64,000 nucleotides of DNA from CAYUIS01 sp964444825 (GCA_964444825.1 CAYUIS010000004.1:5823-69822); one strand, 5' to 3'; numbered from the stretch's first letter, positions 49,419-58,188 are shown. Notes: a model not told the origin generated them from the letters alone. A program made the numbers and translations.

Positions 49419-50767
49419 CCCAGCCGGACAAGCTCACCCTTGACCCGATCATAGACCGCCTGGTGCTCCGGCGTAGGCGTCAGTGTCTTTAGGTCGTACA
49501 ACGCCTCGAATGGTAGTCCCTTGGGCGCTTCCTCAAACGTTATCTTGTCCTTATACTTTTCGTAGAGTTGCTCGACGATGGGCGCTGCTTGCTCCCGGGA
49601 CATCCCCGCTGCTGCATGGGCTACCTCGGCAAACAGCCGCGCCATCAACGGGCTGACGTTGTTGTACCCCAACGGCTCTGCTGGTCGTGGTCCCGTAGCA
49701 TTACTTCCGCTGGGGACGACCGAGAGTAGGAGGGCCGAGAACTCGTATGGATACTGATCCGACCCCGGTCTGCCCGCGGTTGTGTGGCTGGTGGTGGCGA
49801 TGATGTGGCTGTTCCTCGCCACCGCCTGGTTCGCGAGGCTGCCAAGAAAGAGGGAGTGGTTGTTGGTCTGCTGCTTGTACTTGATATGTTGCGGGCCGAT
49901 GTGGCACATCTCTGCCCCCAACATCATGGCGCCGATGAACGATGCCACCGCGACGATGGCGGTACCGGCCGGGTCACCGCCGTATCCACCGACCAGCGGG
50001 GTGAACGCCACATAGATCGGACAGCCATAGGCCAGGTAGTAGGCCATACGCGTCATTGTCACGTCGTCAACCTGCAGCTCAGAGAGCAGCACCATCGCCC
50101 GGGGATCGGTTTGCCGCAGACCCCACTCTTCGTTCGTGCACGCGATCTCGTTGAGGGCCATCACCGAGTGGCCGCAGATCGGCATACCGGGTCGCCCGGC
50201 CCGTCGTACTGCCTCCCGGGCCCACTGGCCATACAACACCGCCGCACGGCTGGAGAGGCCCGAGTTGGGTCGAATCATCAGCCCGTCCAGTTCCTTCAAG
50301 TAACCAGGCAGGAACAGACAGTCGATGATGCGCTCCTGGGCAAAGGCCTCGTTGAGCTTGACGAGCATATCCTCGTGCGTGTCTGCGTTGAACGGTCCGC
50401 TGAAGATAAAGGGCAGGCGCGTATCCTCGACCTCCCGGTGATGTATGGTGACCACGTCCTTGCCTTGCCCCATAGGCACCTGTGTGGGCGCGAATCGCAG
50501 GGTGTGCTCGATCTCCTGTGGTGTGAATTCGATGACGCGCCGGCTGTTGGCGCTGTAGAATCCAGCGGTGAGCAGCAGTTCCTTGCCCGCAGCCCAACAG
50601 CGATCTGCCAACTCGTCGTCGAGATTGACCAGAGATTTGCCATCCCAGCGGACGTCGTACTTTTTCTGAAGCTTGATGACATTGGCGGCGACCCGTGTCA
50701 TCAAAAAGTCATTGGCCTCCATCAGCGGGCCGGTCTCGGCACGCTTGGCTACTTCCTTAAAGTTCAT
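49419..50767 (-). CDS. MtmB-family methylamine methyltransferase with Cys at the pyrrolysine site
   Basis: About 450 residues; the final few codons are lost in the gap. It aligns over its length, from memory, with monomethylamine:corrinoid methyltransferase MtmB: AGRPGM in the centre, then TPLVGGYGGDPAGTA, the C-terminal EVAHAAAGMSREQAAPIVEQLYEKY and YDLKTLTPTPEHQAVYD segments. In archaeal MtmB the residue two after GRPGM-x is pyrrolysine (GMGV-O-G); here the codon is TGC, giving GMPICG. No in-frame TAG is present. A corrinoid protein gene follows upstream, so it probably transfers a methyl group, but from what substrate and by what residue is unknown. Confidence 0.88.
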
Positions 50768-50780
50768 GTCGTCTCTCCTT

Positions 50781-51425
50781 CTAGCGGCTGTCCAGGACCT
50801 TTACGGCCTCAACTGCGTCACGGGCGAAAGCGTCCGCGCCGATTTTGTCTGCCCAGGACTGGGTCACCGGCGCGCCGCCGACGATGATATAGTATTTCTC
50901 CCTGATCCCCTTGTTCTGCAGCAATTCGACCACATCCCGTTGGAATAACATCGTCGTTGAGAGAAGGGCCGACATGGCAATGATGTCGGCCCCGAGCTCC
51001 TCGGCGGCTTGAATGAACCGCGTGGACGGCACCTCGACGCCCAGGTCGTGCACCTCGTAGCCGTTTGCCTGCAGCATAGCGCCGACGACGGTCTTTCCAA
51101 TGTCGTGGATGTCGCCCTCGACGGTGCCCAGGACGACCGTTCCCTTCTTCTCAAGCACGCCGCCGCTGGCCTTCATTGCCTCCTCGATCACCGCCATGCC
51201 CGTCTTCATTGCATCGGCGGCCATGACGAGTTGCGGCAAGAAAATCTCCATACGGTCAAAGGCCTCGCCCAACTCACGGATTGGCTGAGCAAAGCCCTTT
51301 TCCACAGCCACCAACGGATCCAGTCCGGCTGCAACGGCCTCTTGCGCTGCGGTGGCCGCGGCGTCTCGGTCATAGTCCTTGATGCTGGCCTGCATCTTGG
51401 CATAGATCTCTTCAGCAGTTCCCAT
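50781..51425 (-). CDS. Corrinoid methyltransferase protein (MtmC/MtbC-like)
   Basis: A 214-residue B12-binding protein: an N-terminal helical cap domain (about 1-90) and a Rossmann-like cobalamin domain with GDIHDIGKTVV, whose His is the lower axial ligand, followed by SALLSTT and VGGAPV. ATG at 51425 has GGGAGG 7 bases upstream. It is the methyl carrier for the adjacent MtmB-like protein and perhaps the MttB-like protein at 52599-54044. The acceptor methyltransferase (MtbA-type) and the reactivase RamA are not visible. Confidence 0.94.
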   Translation of the reverse strand: MGTAEEIYAKMQASIKDYDRDAAATAAQEAVAAGLDPLVAVEKGFAQPIRELGEAFDRMEIFLPQLVMAADAMKTGMAVIEEAMKASGGVLEKKGTVVLGTVEGDIHDIGKTVVGAMLQANGYEVHDLGVEVPSTRFIQAAEELGADIIAMSALLSTTMLFQRDVVELLQNKGIREKYYIIVGGAPVTQSWADKIGADAFARDAVEAVKVLDSR

Positions 51426-51515
51426 GTGTTTGCCTCCCGGATGATACCTAATCGATAAGGCGTGAATTGTGATGGGTGAGGGTCTATCCAATCACCGATC
51501 ACGTCTTGTCACGTC

Positions 51516-52538
51516 TTACGTCTTGCTCGCCTTCGTTCCATACAGCTCCAGTTGCTTGCCAATTCCCCTCTCAACCGCCAACTGATACACGTTGCGGCAG
51601 ACGCAGAGGTCCTCGGTGCCCATACCGATGGGCGAGAAAAAGATACGCTCATCGGGTGTCTCTCGGCCCGGTTTTTCGCCGCACACGATAGCGCCCAGTT
51701 CAGCGATGTCCTGTTCTTGGATCTTCCCCTGGGCAATCATAAGGGCGACGATGGGCGTTTCGCGATGGAGCACGTGCTCAAGGCCGTCGACGACAACCTT
51801 GTCCGAGTTCTCGACCACGGCGAACTCTTCCTCCTGGTAGGAACCAACGGCAGCAAAGTAACTGCCGGGCTTTATCCAGGCATCCTTGACAATCGGCTCG
51901 TCAGCCACGGTCACCGTGACGACGACGTCCGCATCCCGCACGGCGGCCTCGGCGGTTTCCACGGCGCGAACCTGCATCGAGAGCCGCTCGCTCATCTCGG
52001 CGGCGTACTGCTCCGCAGTGTCGTGGCGAATATCAAACACGCGCCCCTCTTCCAAGCCCGGAAGCGCAACCTTTAGCGATTCCAACTGCGTTCGGGCCTG
52101 TACCCCCGCGCCGATCATCGCTACCGACGCACAGTCGGGACGGGCCAGGTACTTGGCCCCCACGCCGGTCACTGCGCCGGTGCGCATCGCGCTGAGCAAC
52201 GTGCAGTCCATGATGGCCAGTGGGATGCCCGTCTCAGAGTCGTTCAGGATAAAGAACCCGGTTGCGCGCGGCAACCCGTAGCGGATCGGGTTCTGCGGAA
52301 ACCCGGCGATCCACTTGATGCCAAAGGCGTTATAGTCACCCCCGACAAAAGCAGGCATTGCGTTCCCCCGGCCGCGCTCGCGCTCGCCCATATCGAGCAC
52401 GACTTTGTGGGGCAGGATGGTCTGGCCCATGTGGTGCAGCCGGAAAGAGTCCTCGACAGCATCCATCACCATGGCCATATCTACCCCTGTGGCGCGGACA
52501 TCGGCCTGGGTCAAATACAAGAATTTGATATCGTCCAT
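51516..52538 (-). CDS. Ornithine cyclodeaminase/mu-crystallin family protein
   Basis: A 340-residue NAD-binding protein of the OCD family. VAMIGAGVQARTQLESLK is the dinucleotide-binding motif; RTGAVTGVGAKYLARPD is the conserved N-terminal catalytic region. Members cyclise ornithine to proline, reduce ketimines or make N-alkyl amino acids. The start is ATG at 52538, 11 bases after AGGAG; longer frames lack better sites. It sits between two corrinoid methyltransferase genes, so an imine or N-methyl amino-acid substrate is plausible but not shown. Confidence 0.88.
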   Translation of the reverse strand: MDDIKFLYLTQADVRATGVDMAMVMDAVEDSFRLHHMGQTILPHKVVLDMGERERGRGNAMPAFVGGDYNAFGIKWIAGFPQNPIRYGLPRATGFFILNDSETGIPLAIMDCTLLSAMRTGAVTGVGAKYLARPDCASVAMIGAGVQARTQLESLKVALPGLEEGRVFDIRHDTAEQYAAEMSERLSMQVRAVETAEAAVRDADVVVTVTVADEPIVKDAWIKPGSYFAAVGSYQEEEFAVVENSDKVVVDGLEHVLHRETPIVALMIAQGKIQEQDIAELGAIVCGEKPGRETPDERIFFSPIGMGTEDLCVCRNVYQLAVERGIGKQLELYGTKASKT

Positions 52539-52598
52539 AGGATAATCAGCTCCTGGGTGTAATACGCGATACGTTGGAACTGGCAACCGGTTTGTGCT

Positions 52599-54044
52599 TT
52601 ACGTCTCGCGGGCTTCTACCTCGCGCACGATGTGCTCCAGTTCTGCTTCGACGTTGTCGGGAAGGGGCGCAACCTGATGCTCGGCCAAGATCTGCTCCAC
52701 TTTTCTGTGGGCACGATCCGCAACCCCTTCACTGCCTGCCTCTTCCCACCTTTCTCGCGTCTGGCGATCACTCAGAGATGGAAGAAAGTGTTCCCTCTCA
52801 AGGAACTGCATCGTGTGGCGTTGGCTGAGAAAGTGACCGCCGGGCCCCACCTGGTCGACAATGTCGACTGCCAGCGTCATTTTGTTGACGTCTACGCCTT
52901 CCAACACGCGGTAGAGCCCGCCGATAATCTCGTCATCGATGACCAGGCTTTCCTTGCTTACGGTCAGTGCTCCCTCCATTGTGCCAGGGTAGAATATCTT
53001 GTTGACGCCGCCCAAGGCAGCCATGGTGAGCACCGTGGCCTTTTCGTAGCCTGCCTGGATGTCCAGCAGCTTTGAGTCGGTGGCTGAGGCCGTGCCCCGG
53101 CAGGGAATGCCGTAAAAGTGGGCGATCTGCGCGCTGGCGACGTTGATCAACCCCATCTCGATAGCCCCGATGGCGATGCGACCGACACGCATATCCATAA
53201 TCGAGCCACACGTGCCGTACCAGACCGGGTTGCCGGGATTGGCGAGCTGGATGATCGTGATGCCGCTGATGACGTCGGCCGTCTGCTGCGCCAACAGGCC
53301 GGCCAGCGTCACCGGTGACGTGGCCCCCGCCTGCGGCTCGCTGGTCACGTCGATAGGCAGGCCATACTTGGTGAACTCGATCACTCCCTCGGTCTGATCG
53401 CGATCGTGGTGGAGTGGGGCGACCGGGTTGTCGGTGGTAAAGGTATAGGGTCTACGTCGCAGTTCGTCCTCGCCACCTGCCACGAGGGCAACCATACGTA
53501 GACAGTCCTCGGCCATAATCCGTTCACGAGACGTTGCCTTGATCACCTTGCTCGAGTTACGCACCGATTCCAGGTAACCATAGACGTGGGTCGCGCGGAT
53601 GGGCACCCCGTCGATCTGCGGCATGATTGCCCCGGAGTGAAGCAGGTGATAGTTGGGCAGCGCATCAGCCAGTTTGATCAAGTCACCGACGTCCTCCAGC
53701 GTCGTCCGATGCGTGGTGCCGGTGACATAGTCATAGCAGTTGAGCCGACCGATCATCGGCTCGTAATGCAGGGAGCGGGTCGAGACACGCACATTGTTGG
53801 CCGGATCGCGCGCATAAATGGTGAAGGATGATGGCGCGCGTTTTAGCGCTTCTTCAACCACGTATCCTGGAATCCGACAGATCATTGTCTCGTCATTCAC
53901 CCACGCACCGGCCGTGCGTAGCAGATCGCGTGCGGCTGGCGCCTTGACCAGCACGCCCGTGTTCCACAGCATGTCCAGCGCTGCCTGATGGATGTCGTCT
54001 ATTTGTTCGTCGGAGAGGACTCTTAGTTGGGGTCGAAAAGTCAC
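52599..54044 (-). CDS. MttB-family (COG5598) methyltransferase without pyrrolysine
   Basis: A 481-residue trimethylamine-methyltransferase-family protein starting at GTG 54044, 6 bases after AGGAG. Conserved stretches include PGYVVEEALKRAP, YEPMIGRLN, and GIPCRGTASATDSKLLDIQAGYEKA. No TAG codon lies in the frame, placing it among non-pyrrolysine homologues such as the glycine-betaine methyltransferase MtgB. It demethylates a quaternary amine or related compound onto a corrinoid protein, presumably the 50781-51425 product. Substrate unknown. Confidence 0.92.
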   Translation of the reverse strand: MTFRPQLRVLSDEQIDDIHQAALDMLWNTGVLVKAPAARDLLRTAGAWVNDETMICRIPGYVVEEALKRAPSSFTIYARDPANNVRVSTRSLHYEPMIGRLNCYDYVTGTTHRTTLEDVGDLIKLADALPNYHLLHSGAIMPQIDGVPIRATHVYGYLESVRNSSKVIKATSRERIMAEDCLRMVALVAGGEDELRRRPYTFTTDNPVAPLHHDRDQTEGVIEFTKYGLPIDVTSEPQAGATSPVTLAGLLAQQTADVISGITIIQLANPGNPVWYGTCGSIMDMRVGRIAIGAIEMGLINVASAQIAHFYGIPCRGTASATDSKLLDIQAGYEKATVLTMAALGGVNKIFYPGTMEGALTVSKESLVIDDEIIGGLYRVLEGVDVNKMTLAVDIVDQVGPGGHFLSQRHTMQFLEREHFLPSLSDRQTRERWEEAGSEGVADRAHRKVEQILAEHQVAPLPDNVEAELEHIVREVEARET

Positions 54045-54094
54045 AGTAGGCTCCTGTCACGCGTGCCCACTCCCCACTGTCCTGTACCCTTGGT

Positions 54095-54114
54095 CCTTCG
54101 TCCAAAGGCGAAGG
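54095..54114. terminator. Hairpin in gap between alcohol dehydrogenase and MttB-like genes
   Basis: CCTTCG (54095-54100) and CGAAGG (54109-54114) with an 8-base loop and further partial pairing outside. It lies 3' of the dehydrogenase gene on the minus strand, with no clear T tract. Confidence 0.35.
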
Positions 54115-54170
54115 GCGGACAGTACGGGGCCAGGGCTGGGGGAGGGGCACGGGGATGTCTGGATCGGGTG

Positions 54171-55211
54171 TTACATCGTCACGATGACGCGGTACGTGTC
54201 AGGCTGCAATGCGGCCTGCAAACCCTCTTCCAGCCTGTCGAAAGGCAGCACCAACGAGATAAAGGGCTTGAGGTCGATTGCACCTTGAGAGATCATGCGC
54301 ACGGTCTGGCGTACCTCCTCCCTATTCTGACTCATCGTACCGGTCAGTACAATCTCCTTGCTGTGGAAGGGATTGGGATCGATCGTGATCTTGGTGCCAC
54401 GGGGGTGAATGCTCGCATAGACGTGGATTCGTCCCCCCTGCGCGACTGCATCGATGGCCTGTTCCACCGCCTGGGCCACGCTGACCGCGCAGAATATCAC
54501 GTCTGCCCCCCGACCGCCGGTCAACGCCTTCACCTGCTCGGCAAAGGGTTTCTCAGTAGGGTCAAAAGCGGCGTCGGCTCCCATTTTCTCAGCAAAGGCC
54601 CGGCGTTCGGGATTCGGCTCGCTGACGAGAACGCGGGCGCCGATCTGCTTGGCCAAAGTGAGGTGGAGCAGGCCCATGATGCCAGCGCCAACCACGACGA
54701 CGTTATCGCCTCGCCCGACGCGGGCCACGCGCACGCTGCGCAGCACACAGGCCACGGGCTCTGAGAGGCAGATCTCCTCATAAGGTGTGTCGTTGTTGGC
54801 CTTGTAGATCTGATAGTCATCCAGGAGGATGACCTCCGCCAGGCCAGCGGGGCCTGGGACGTCGGTCTCACGGAATGGCTTGCGATTGTTTTCGCAGATG
54901 TTGTCCATGCCGCGCCGGCAGGATTCGCAATAGCCGCAACGGGTCAGGGGCGAGGCCATGACCCGGTCTCCTATCTGGGCATCGCTAAACACCTGGCTGC
55001 CCAGTTTGATCAGTTCGCCCGAGACCTCGTGACCACCGGCCACCGGGTAGAACTTTTCCTGACCGGAATACATCCGTTGCTCCCACGTACACAGCGCACA
55101 TGCCTTTACCTTGACAAGCGCCTGTCGAGGACCGGGCTCAGGGATAGGCAGTTCGTCGAAGCGGAGCTGCTTTGGCCCGACAAAGACCGTTCGTTTATAG
55201 GTTTCAGTCAC
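54171..55211 (-). CDS. Zinc-dependent alcohol dehydrogenase (MDR family)
   Basis: A 346-residue medium-chain dehydrogenase. The catalytic zinc site is suggested by CALCTWEQ, GHEVSGEL; the structural zinc cysteines are in CGYCESCRRGMDNIC; the NAD-binding motif is VVVGAGIMGLLHL. GTG at 55211 is chosen because AAGGAG is 6 bases upstream; the ATG 15 codons earlier lies beside a repeat hairpin. The family oxidises sugar alcohols, threonine or simple alcohols. It is adjacent to an aldolase gene, which would fit metabolism of a polyol or hydroxy-aldehyde. Confidence 0.93.
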   Translation of the reverse strand: MTETYKRTVFVGPKQLRFDELPIPEPGPRQALVKVKACALCTWEQRMYSGQEKFYPVAGGHEVSGELIKLGSQVFSDAQIGDRVMASPLTRCGYCESCRRGMDNICENNRKPFRETDVPGPAGLAEVILLDDYQIYKANNDTPYEEICLSEPVACVLRSVRVARVGRGDNVVVVGAGIMGLLHLTLAKQIGARVLVSEPNPERRAFAEKMGADAAFDPTEKPFAEQVKALTGGRGADVIFCAVSVAQAVEQAIDAVAQGGRIHVYASIHPRGTKITIDPNPFHSKEIVLTGTMSQNREEVRQTVRMISQGAIDLKPFISLVLPFDRLEEGLQAALQPDTYRVIVTM

Positions 55212-55235
55212 TGATTGCTCCTTATGTTGGTATGA

Positions 55236-55272
55236 CCAGAACCCGGGGTTCTGCAAGAAACCCGGTTTCTGG
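55236..55272. repeat. Inverted-repeat element, copy 7, diverged
   Basis: 16-bp arms CCAGAACCCGGGGTTC (55236-55251) and GAAACCCGGTTTCTGG (55257-55272), two mismatches, loop TGCAA. It sits immediately after the aldolase stop and is a CCGG variant of the AGAAACCAGGTTTT family. Confidence 0.7.
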
Positions 55273-56067
55273 CTATTTGAGGTGCTCCAGAGCAGCGTCC
55301 ACCGTGGCGTTCTCGTGGACGATAGCCGCGATGGCCGCCGTCATCTTGTCTGGCGCTGAGTAGCGCCAGATGTTCCGGCCGACCGCGACGCCACTGGCAC
55401 CAGCCTGCATTGCACCGTGAATGCCGTCCAGTAGATCGCGGGGGTCCTTTGACTTGCTGCCTCCCAGGACGACGAAGGGCACGTGCACCTGTGCGACGAT
55501 CTTGCGGAAACTCTCCACGTCGCCAGAGTAGGCGGTTTTGATAAAGTCCACCCCCATCTCTGCTCCAATGCGACAGGCGTGGCCAATGTTCTCCGGCGTC
55601 CACATCTCGGCCGGATTCTCGAACCCGCCTGGCAGCATCTCGGCCATCACGGGCACGTTCCACTCGGCACATTGAGCGACCAGCTCGGACAGATATGGCA
55701 ATGTTTCCGATTCATACATGGAGCCCGGCATACCCATACTACCGACAGCGTCGGCGCCCACGCGCAATGCGTCGTAGACGTCGTACAGCAGTTGGCTGGG
55801 GCCAGGCTCTTTGGCCAGTTTTGTGTTGCCGCCATCGACGCGCAGCACAATCCCCATGTCTCCGATCTCTTTGGCAAACCGCGTGACGACGCCATAGGTC
55901 GTCAATACGGCATCTGCGCCACCGGCGCGAACCTTGCGGAGAACCTCCCCTGGGTTCTCCAGGCCTTCCATATTGCCGAATGCGCCCGGATGGTCCATCG
56001 CTACGATGAGCACCTTGCCATCCTGGCGGAAAATGTGATTCCAACGGTGTGTCTTTAAGCCTAGCAT
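55273..56067 (-). CDS. DhnA/LsrF-type class I aldolase
   Basis: A 264-residue (beta/alpha)8-barrel aldolase. VLIVAMDHPGAFG carries the conserved Asp-His, VDFIKTAYSGD the Schiff-base Lys, and FVVLGGSKSKDPRDLL plus AGASGVAVGRNIWR the phosphate-binding glycines. ATG at 56067 is 6 bases after AAGGAG. Relatives include archaeal fructose-bisphosphate aldolase, LsrF and 2-amino-3,7-dideoxy-heptulosonate synthases. It is first in the long minus-strand run, with no clear promoter upstream. The terminators at 56252-56353 separate it from the PTS genes. Confidence 0.92.
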   Translation of the reverse strand: MLGLKTHRWNHIFRQDGKVLIVAMDHPGAFGNMEGLENPGEVLRKVRAGGADAVLTTYGVVTRFAKEIGDMGIVLRVDGGNTKLAKEPGPSQLLYDVYDALRVGADAVGSMGMPGSMYESETLPYLSELVAQCAEWNVPVMAEMLPGGFENPAEMWTPENIGHACRIGAEMGVDFIKTAYSGDVESFRKIVAQVHVPFVVLGGSKSKDPRDLLDGIHGAMQAGASGVAVGRNIWRYSAPDKMTAAIAAIVHENATVDAALEHLK

Positions 56068-56158
56068 TGTTTTCTCCTTATCGTATTTGTCAAGCCGTGT
56101 GACGTTTTCCACTATCCAGGAACACCAGCTCTGGTCCGCCGTCTGGCTTTGGCCGTAG

Positions 56159-56182
56159 GGGCCTCCCTTGTGGCAGCCTCCT
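56159..56182. repeat. Degenerate GGCCGCC-CTTGT hairpin
   Basis: GGGCCTCC-CTTGT-GGCAGCC retains the CTTGT loop and part of the arms of the hairpins at 21454 and 58170 but pairs poorly. It lies in the 284-base gap 56068-56351, which otherwise holds the two terminator hairpins and no gene. Confidence 0.4.
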
Positions 56183-56251
56183 GCGAGCCGCCGCCATAGA
56201 AGCCTGACGGGCAGACGATAACCGGTGTTGCCACGACCTATGAAAGTGAGC

Positions 56252-56288
56252 GGGTGGGTCGACCGCTACGAACAGAGTCGACCCACCC
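56252..56288. terminator. Terminator hairpin downstream of PTS operon
   Basis: Perfect 12-bp arms GGGTGGGTCGAC (56252-56263) and GTCGACCCACCC (56277-56288) with a 13-base loop. It lies 64 bases beyond the IIC-IID stop in the direction of transcription. Confidence 0.6.
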
Positions 56289-56315
56289 ACATCTAACACA
56301 TTGAGCAAACTGTCA

Positions 56316-56353
56316 GATCGACCACTTGAGATAGTGAAAGCGCGTGGTCGATC
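56316..56353. terminator. Second hairpin overlapping the IIC-IID stop
   Basis: Perfect 10-bp arms GATCGACCAC (56316-56325) and GTGGTCGATC (56344-56353). One arm includes part of the stop codon of the PTS membrane gene. Together with the 56252-56288 hairpin it should isolate the PTS operon from the aldolase gene. Confidence 0.5.
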
Positions 56354-58130
56354 AGAATAGCCCGGTCTTGATGGCCTCGCCCGTCTCTGCGTTCAGGCCT
56401 GGCCAGATCGGGATCGAGCCCAGTACACCAACCAGGATCACGACGATCATGATCGTCGTAGGCGACACGTTCTTCTTGGTCAACAGCCACCAGATGAGCA
56501 GCACCAACAGCAGCGGCAACAGGTTGGGTATGATGCTGTCCAGGATGGCCTGAACCTCGAAGGGAGTTCCACCGATCCTGAAGGCGACTGACGTGGAGAG
56601 GCTGACGAACTGGACGACCAGCGCTCCCATGACCCAGTTGCCCAGCACGCCAGCGCCGGTGATGACGCGGTTCAGCGTGCCGCTCCTGAGGATGTTGGTG
56701 ACGGCCGTGCGCCCCTGCTTATACCCCTGCCAGTAGAGGAACCAGCCGCCGCCCCAGATGCCGATGGCTACCAGGACGAAGTAGACGATAGGGCCAAGGA
56801 GGTTGCCTCTTGTTGCCCCCTCCATATTCCCCCCCAGCGCGATGCTGATACCTAGGGCCAATGCGATGGGGATCAGGATACCCTGCTGGAGCGTGTCGCC
56901 GATGCCGGCCATGGGGCCCATCAGGCCGGTCTTGACGCCATTGATGGCGTCGTCGGTAATGTCGGCCCCGGCTGCCCGCTCCTCCTCCATGGCGATGACT
57001 GCGCCGTGGATGATGCCACCTACGTCCGGCTGGGTGTTGAAGAAGACCAGGTGGCGCTTCAGGGCGGCGCTGATGTCCTCTTTGGTCGTGTACAGCTTTT
57101 TGATGATGGGCGTCATGCTATGGGCAAAGCCCATACCCTGCATGCGCTCCCAGTTATAGGTGGAGTGGGAGAAACAGAGCCAGCGTATGAAGGACTGGAA
57201 GACGTCCTGGCGGGTGAGCAAGCCGGGGGCCTTGCGCTCCTCCGCAGTCCCTTCGGCCGCTCCGCCGCCGAGTCCTTCGGTGAACAGCACGTGCACGAAC
57301 GCGACGGCAGCGCCGATGATGGCGAACAGAATCAGGTTCATCCCACCACTGGCCATTGTGGTGATGGCAAAGCCGACAAAGAAGTAGGGCCACACGTTGC
57401 CCTGGAACAGGAACTTGAGGTTCAGGGCAATACCCAGGGCAGATAGCATACCACTGGCAGCATACAGCCCGCTCATCACCCAGATAGCGTTACCCGCGAA
57501 CCAGCCCAGCATGGCCGCGACCGCCCCCGAGCCCAGATACGCGGCGAGCATCACCGGTATGGCGTAGATGACGAACAAGAATGGCTGCGAGTAGATATAG
57601 TTGCTCCTGGCGACCTTATCTACGTCCCCTTCCTCGGCGAAACGATCCGCCCAGTGGGGGATGATGGAACATAGGGACATGCGCAATGACCATGTCAGGC
57701 CGCCCAGCAGCCCAAGCGGCGCGGCCACGGCCAGCGCCCCTTCCACGCCCAACCCACCACCTAACGCCAGGGCGGTGCCCAGGTAGCCTGCCAGGCCGGG
57801 ATCGCCCGGCAGTGAACCACCCGCCGAGATCCACCCCAGGTAGAGCACGTTGATGTTGGCGCCGATAGCGACGCCTTCGCCCACGCGCCCTGTCACGATG
57901 CCGACCAGCGCCCCGGCGACCAGCGGGCGGTACAGCACCGTAAAGCCGAGATTGGCAATCCAGGGCGACATGGACAGATAGTACAGGATGCCGATGATAA
58001 GGGCCATGAGGAGGCTTACGCGTGGGGGCTCTTGCACCTCCGGCGCAGCCTTGACCACGGCAACGCTCACCACCATCAGCAATAGGCTGATGCCCATCGC
58101 AATGCCGACTTGCTTCCGATTCCTTTTCAT
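56352..58130 (-). CDS. PTS mannose-family fused IIC-IID membrane component
   Basis: A 592-residue sugar-transport protein that joins two usually separate subunits. IIC occupies about residues 40-290 (multiple helices, GALVGIVTGRVGEGVAIGANINVLYLG); a short polar linker (about 295-320) leads to IID with the signatures LKRHLVFFNTQPDVGG and GLMGPMAGIGDTL. An N-terminal helix at about 8-30 precedes IIC. AAGGAG is 8 bases before the ATG. IIC and IID are normally two genes such as manY and manZ; here they are one continuous frame. The sugar (hexose, hexosamine or other) is unknown. Confidence 0.92.
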   Translation of the reverse strand: MKRNRKQVGIAMGISLLLMVVSVAVVKAAPEVQEPPRVSLLMALIIGILYYLSMSPWIANLGFTVLYRPLVAGALVGIVTGRVGEGVAIGANINVLYLGWISAGGSLPGDPGLAGYLGTALALGGGLGVEGALAVAAPLGLLGGLTWSLRMSLCSIIPHWADRFAEEGDVDKVARSNYIYSQPFLFVIYAIPVMLAAYLGSGAVAAMLGWFAGNAIWVMSGLYAASGMLSALGIALNLKFLFQGNVWPYFFVGFAITTMASGGMNLILFAIIGAAVAFVHVLFTEGLGGGAAEGTAEERKAPGLLTRQDVFQSFIRWLCFSHSTYNWERMQGMGFAHSMTPIIKKLYTTKEDISAALKRHLVFFNTQPDVGGIIHGAVIAMEEERAAGADITDDAINGVKTGLMGPMAGIGDTLQQGILIPIALALGISIALGGNMEGATRGNLLGPIVYFVLVAIGIWGGGWFLYWQGYKQGRTAVTNILRSGTLNRVITGAGVLGNWVMGALVVQFVSLSTSVAFRIGGTPFEVQAILDSIIPNLLPLLLVLLIWWLLTKKNVSPTTIMIVVILVGVLGSIPIWPGLNAETGEAIKTGLF

Positions 58131-58169
58131 TGAGGATTCTCCTTCCTTTCGATTAGATTGATCTCGTAG

Positions 58170-58188
58170 GGCCGCCCTTGTGGCGGCC
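58170..58188. repeat. GGCCGCC-CTTGT-GGCGGCC hairpin between PTS genes
   Basis: Perfect 7-bp stem with loop CTTGT, matching the hairpin at 21454-21474. In the intercistronic gap it may tune the ratio of IIB to IIC-IID message. Confidence 0.65.

Noticed and set aside
49419..54044. Pyrrolysine (in-frame TAG) in the methyltransferase genes
   Set aside because: Both frames are open without TAG; the MtmB Pyl position is TGC.
56068..56110. Promoter for the aldolase gene (TTGACA near 56089)
   Set aside because: No acceptable -10 box at proper spacing before the ribosome site.
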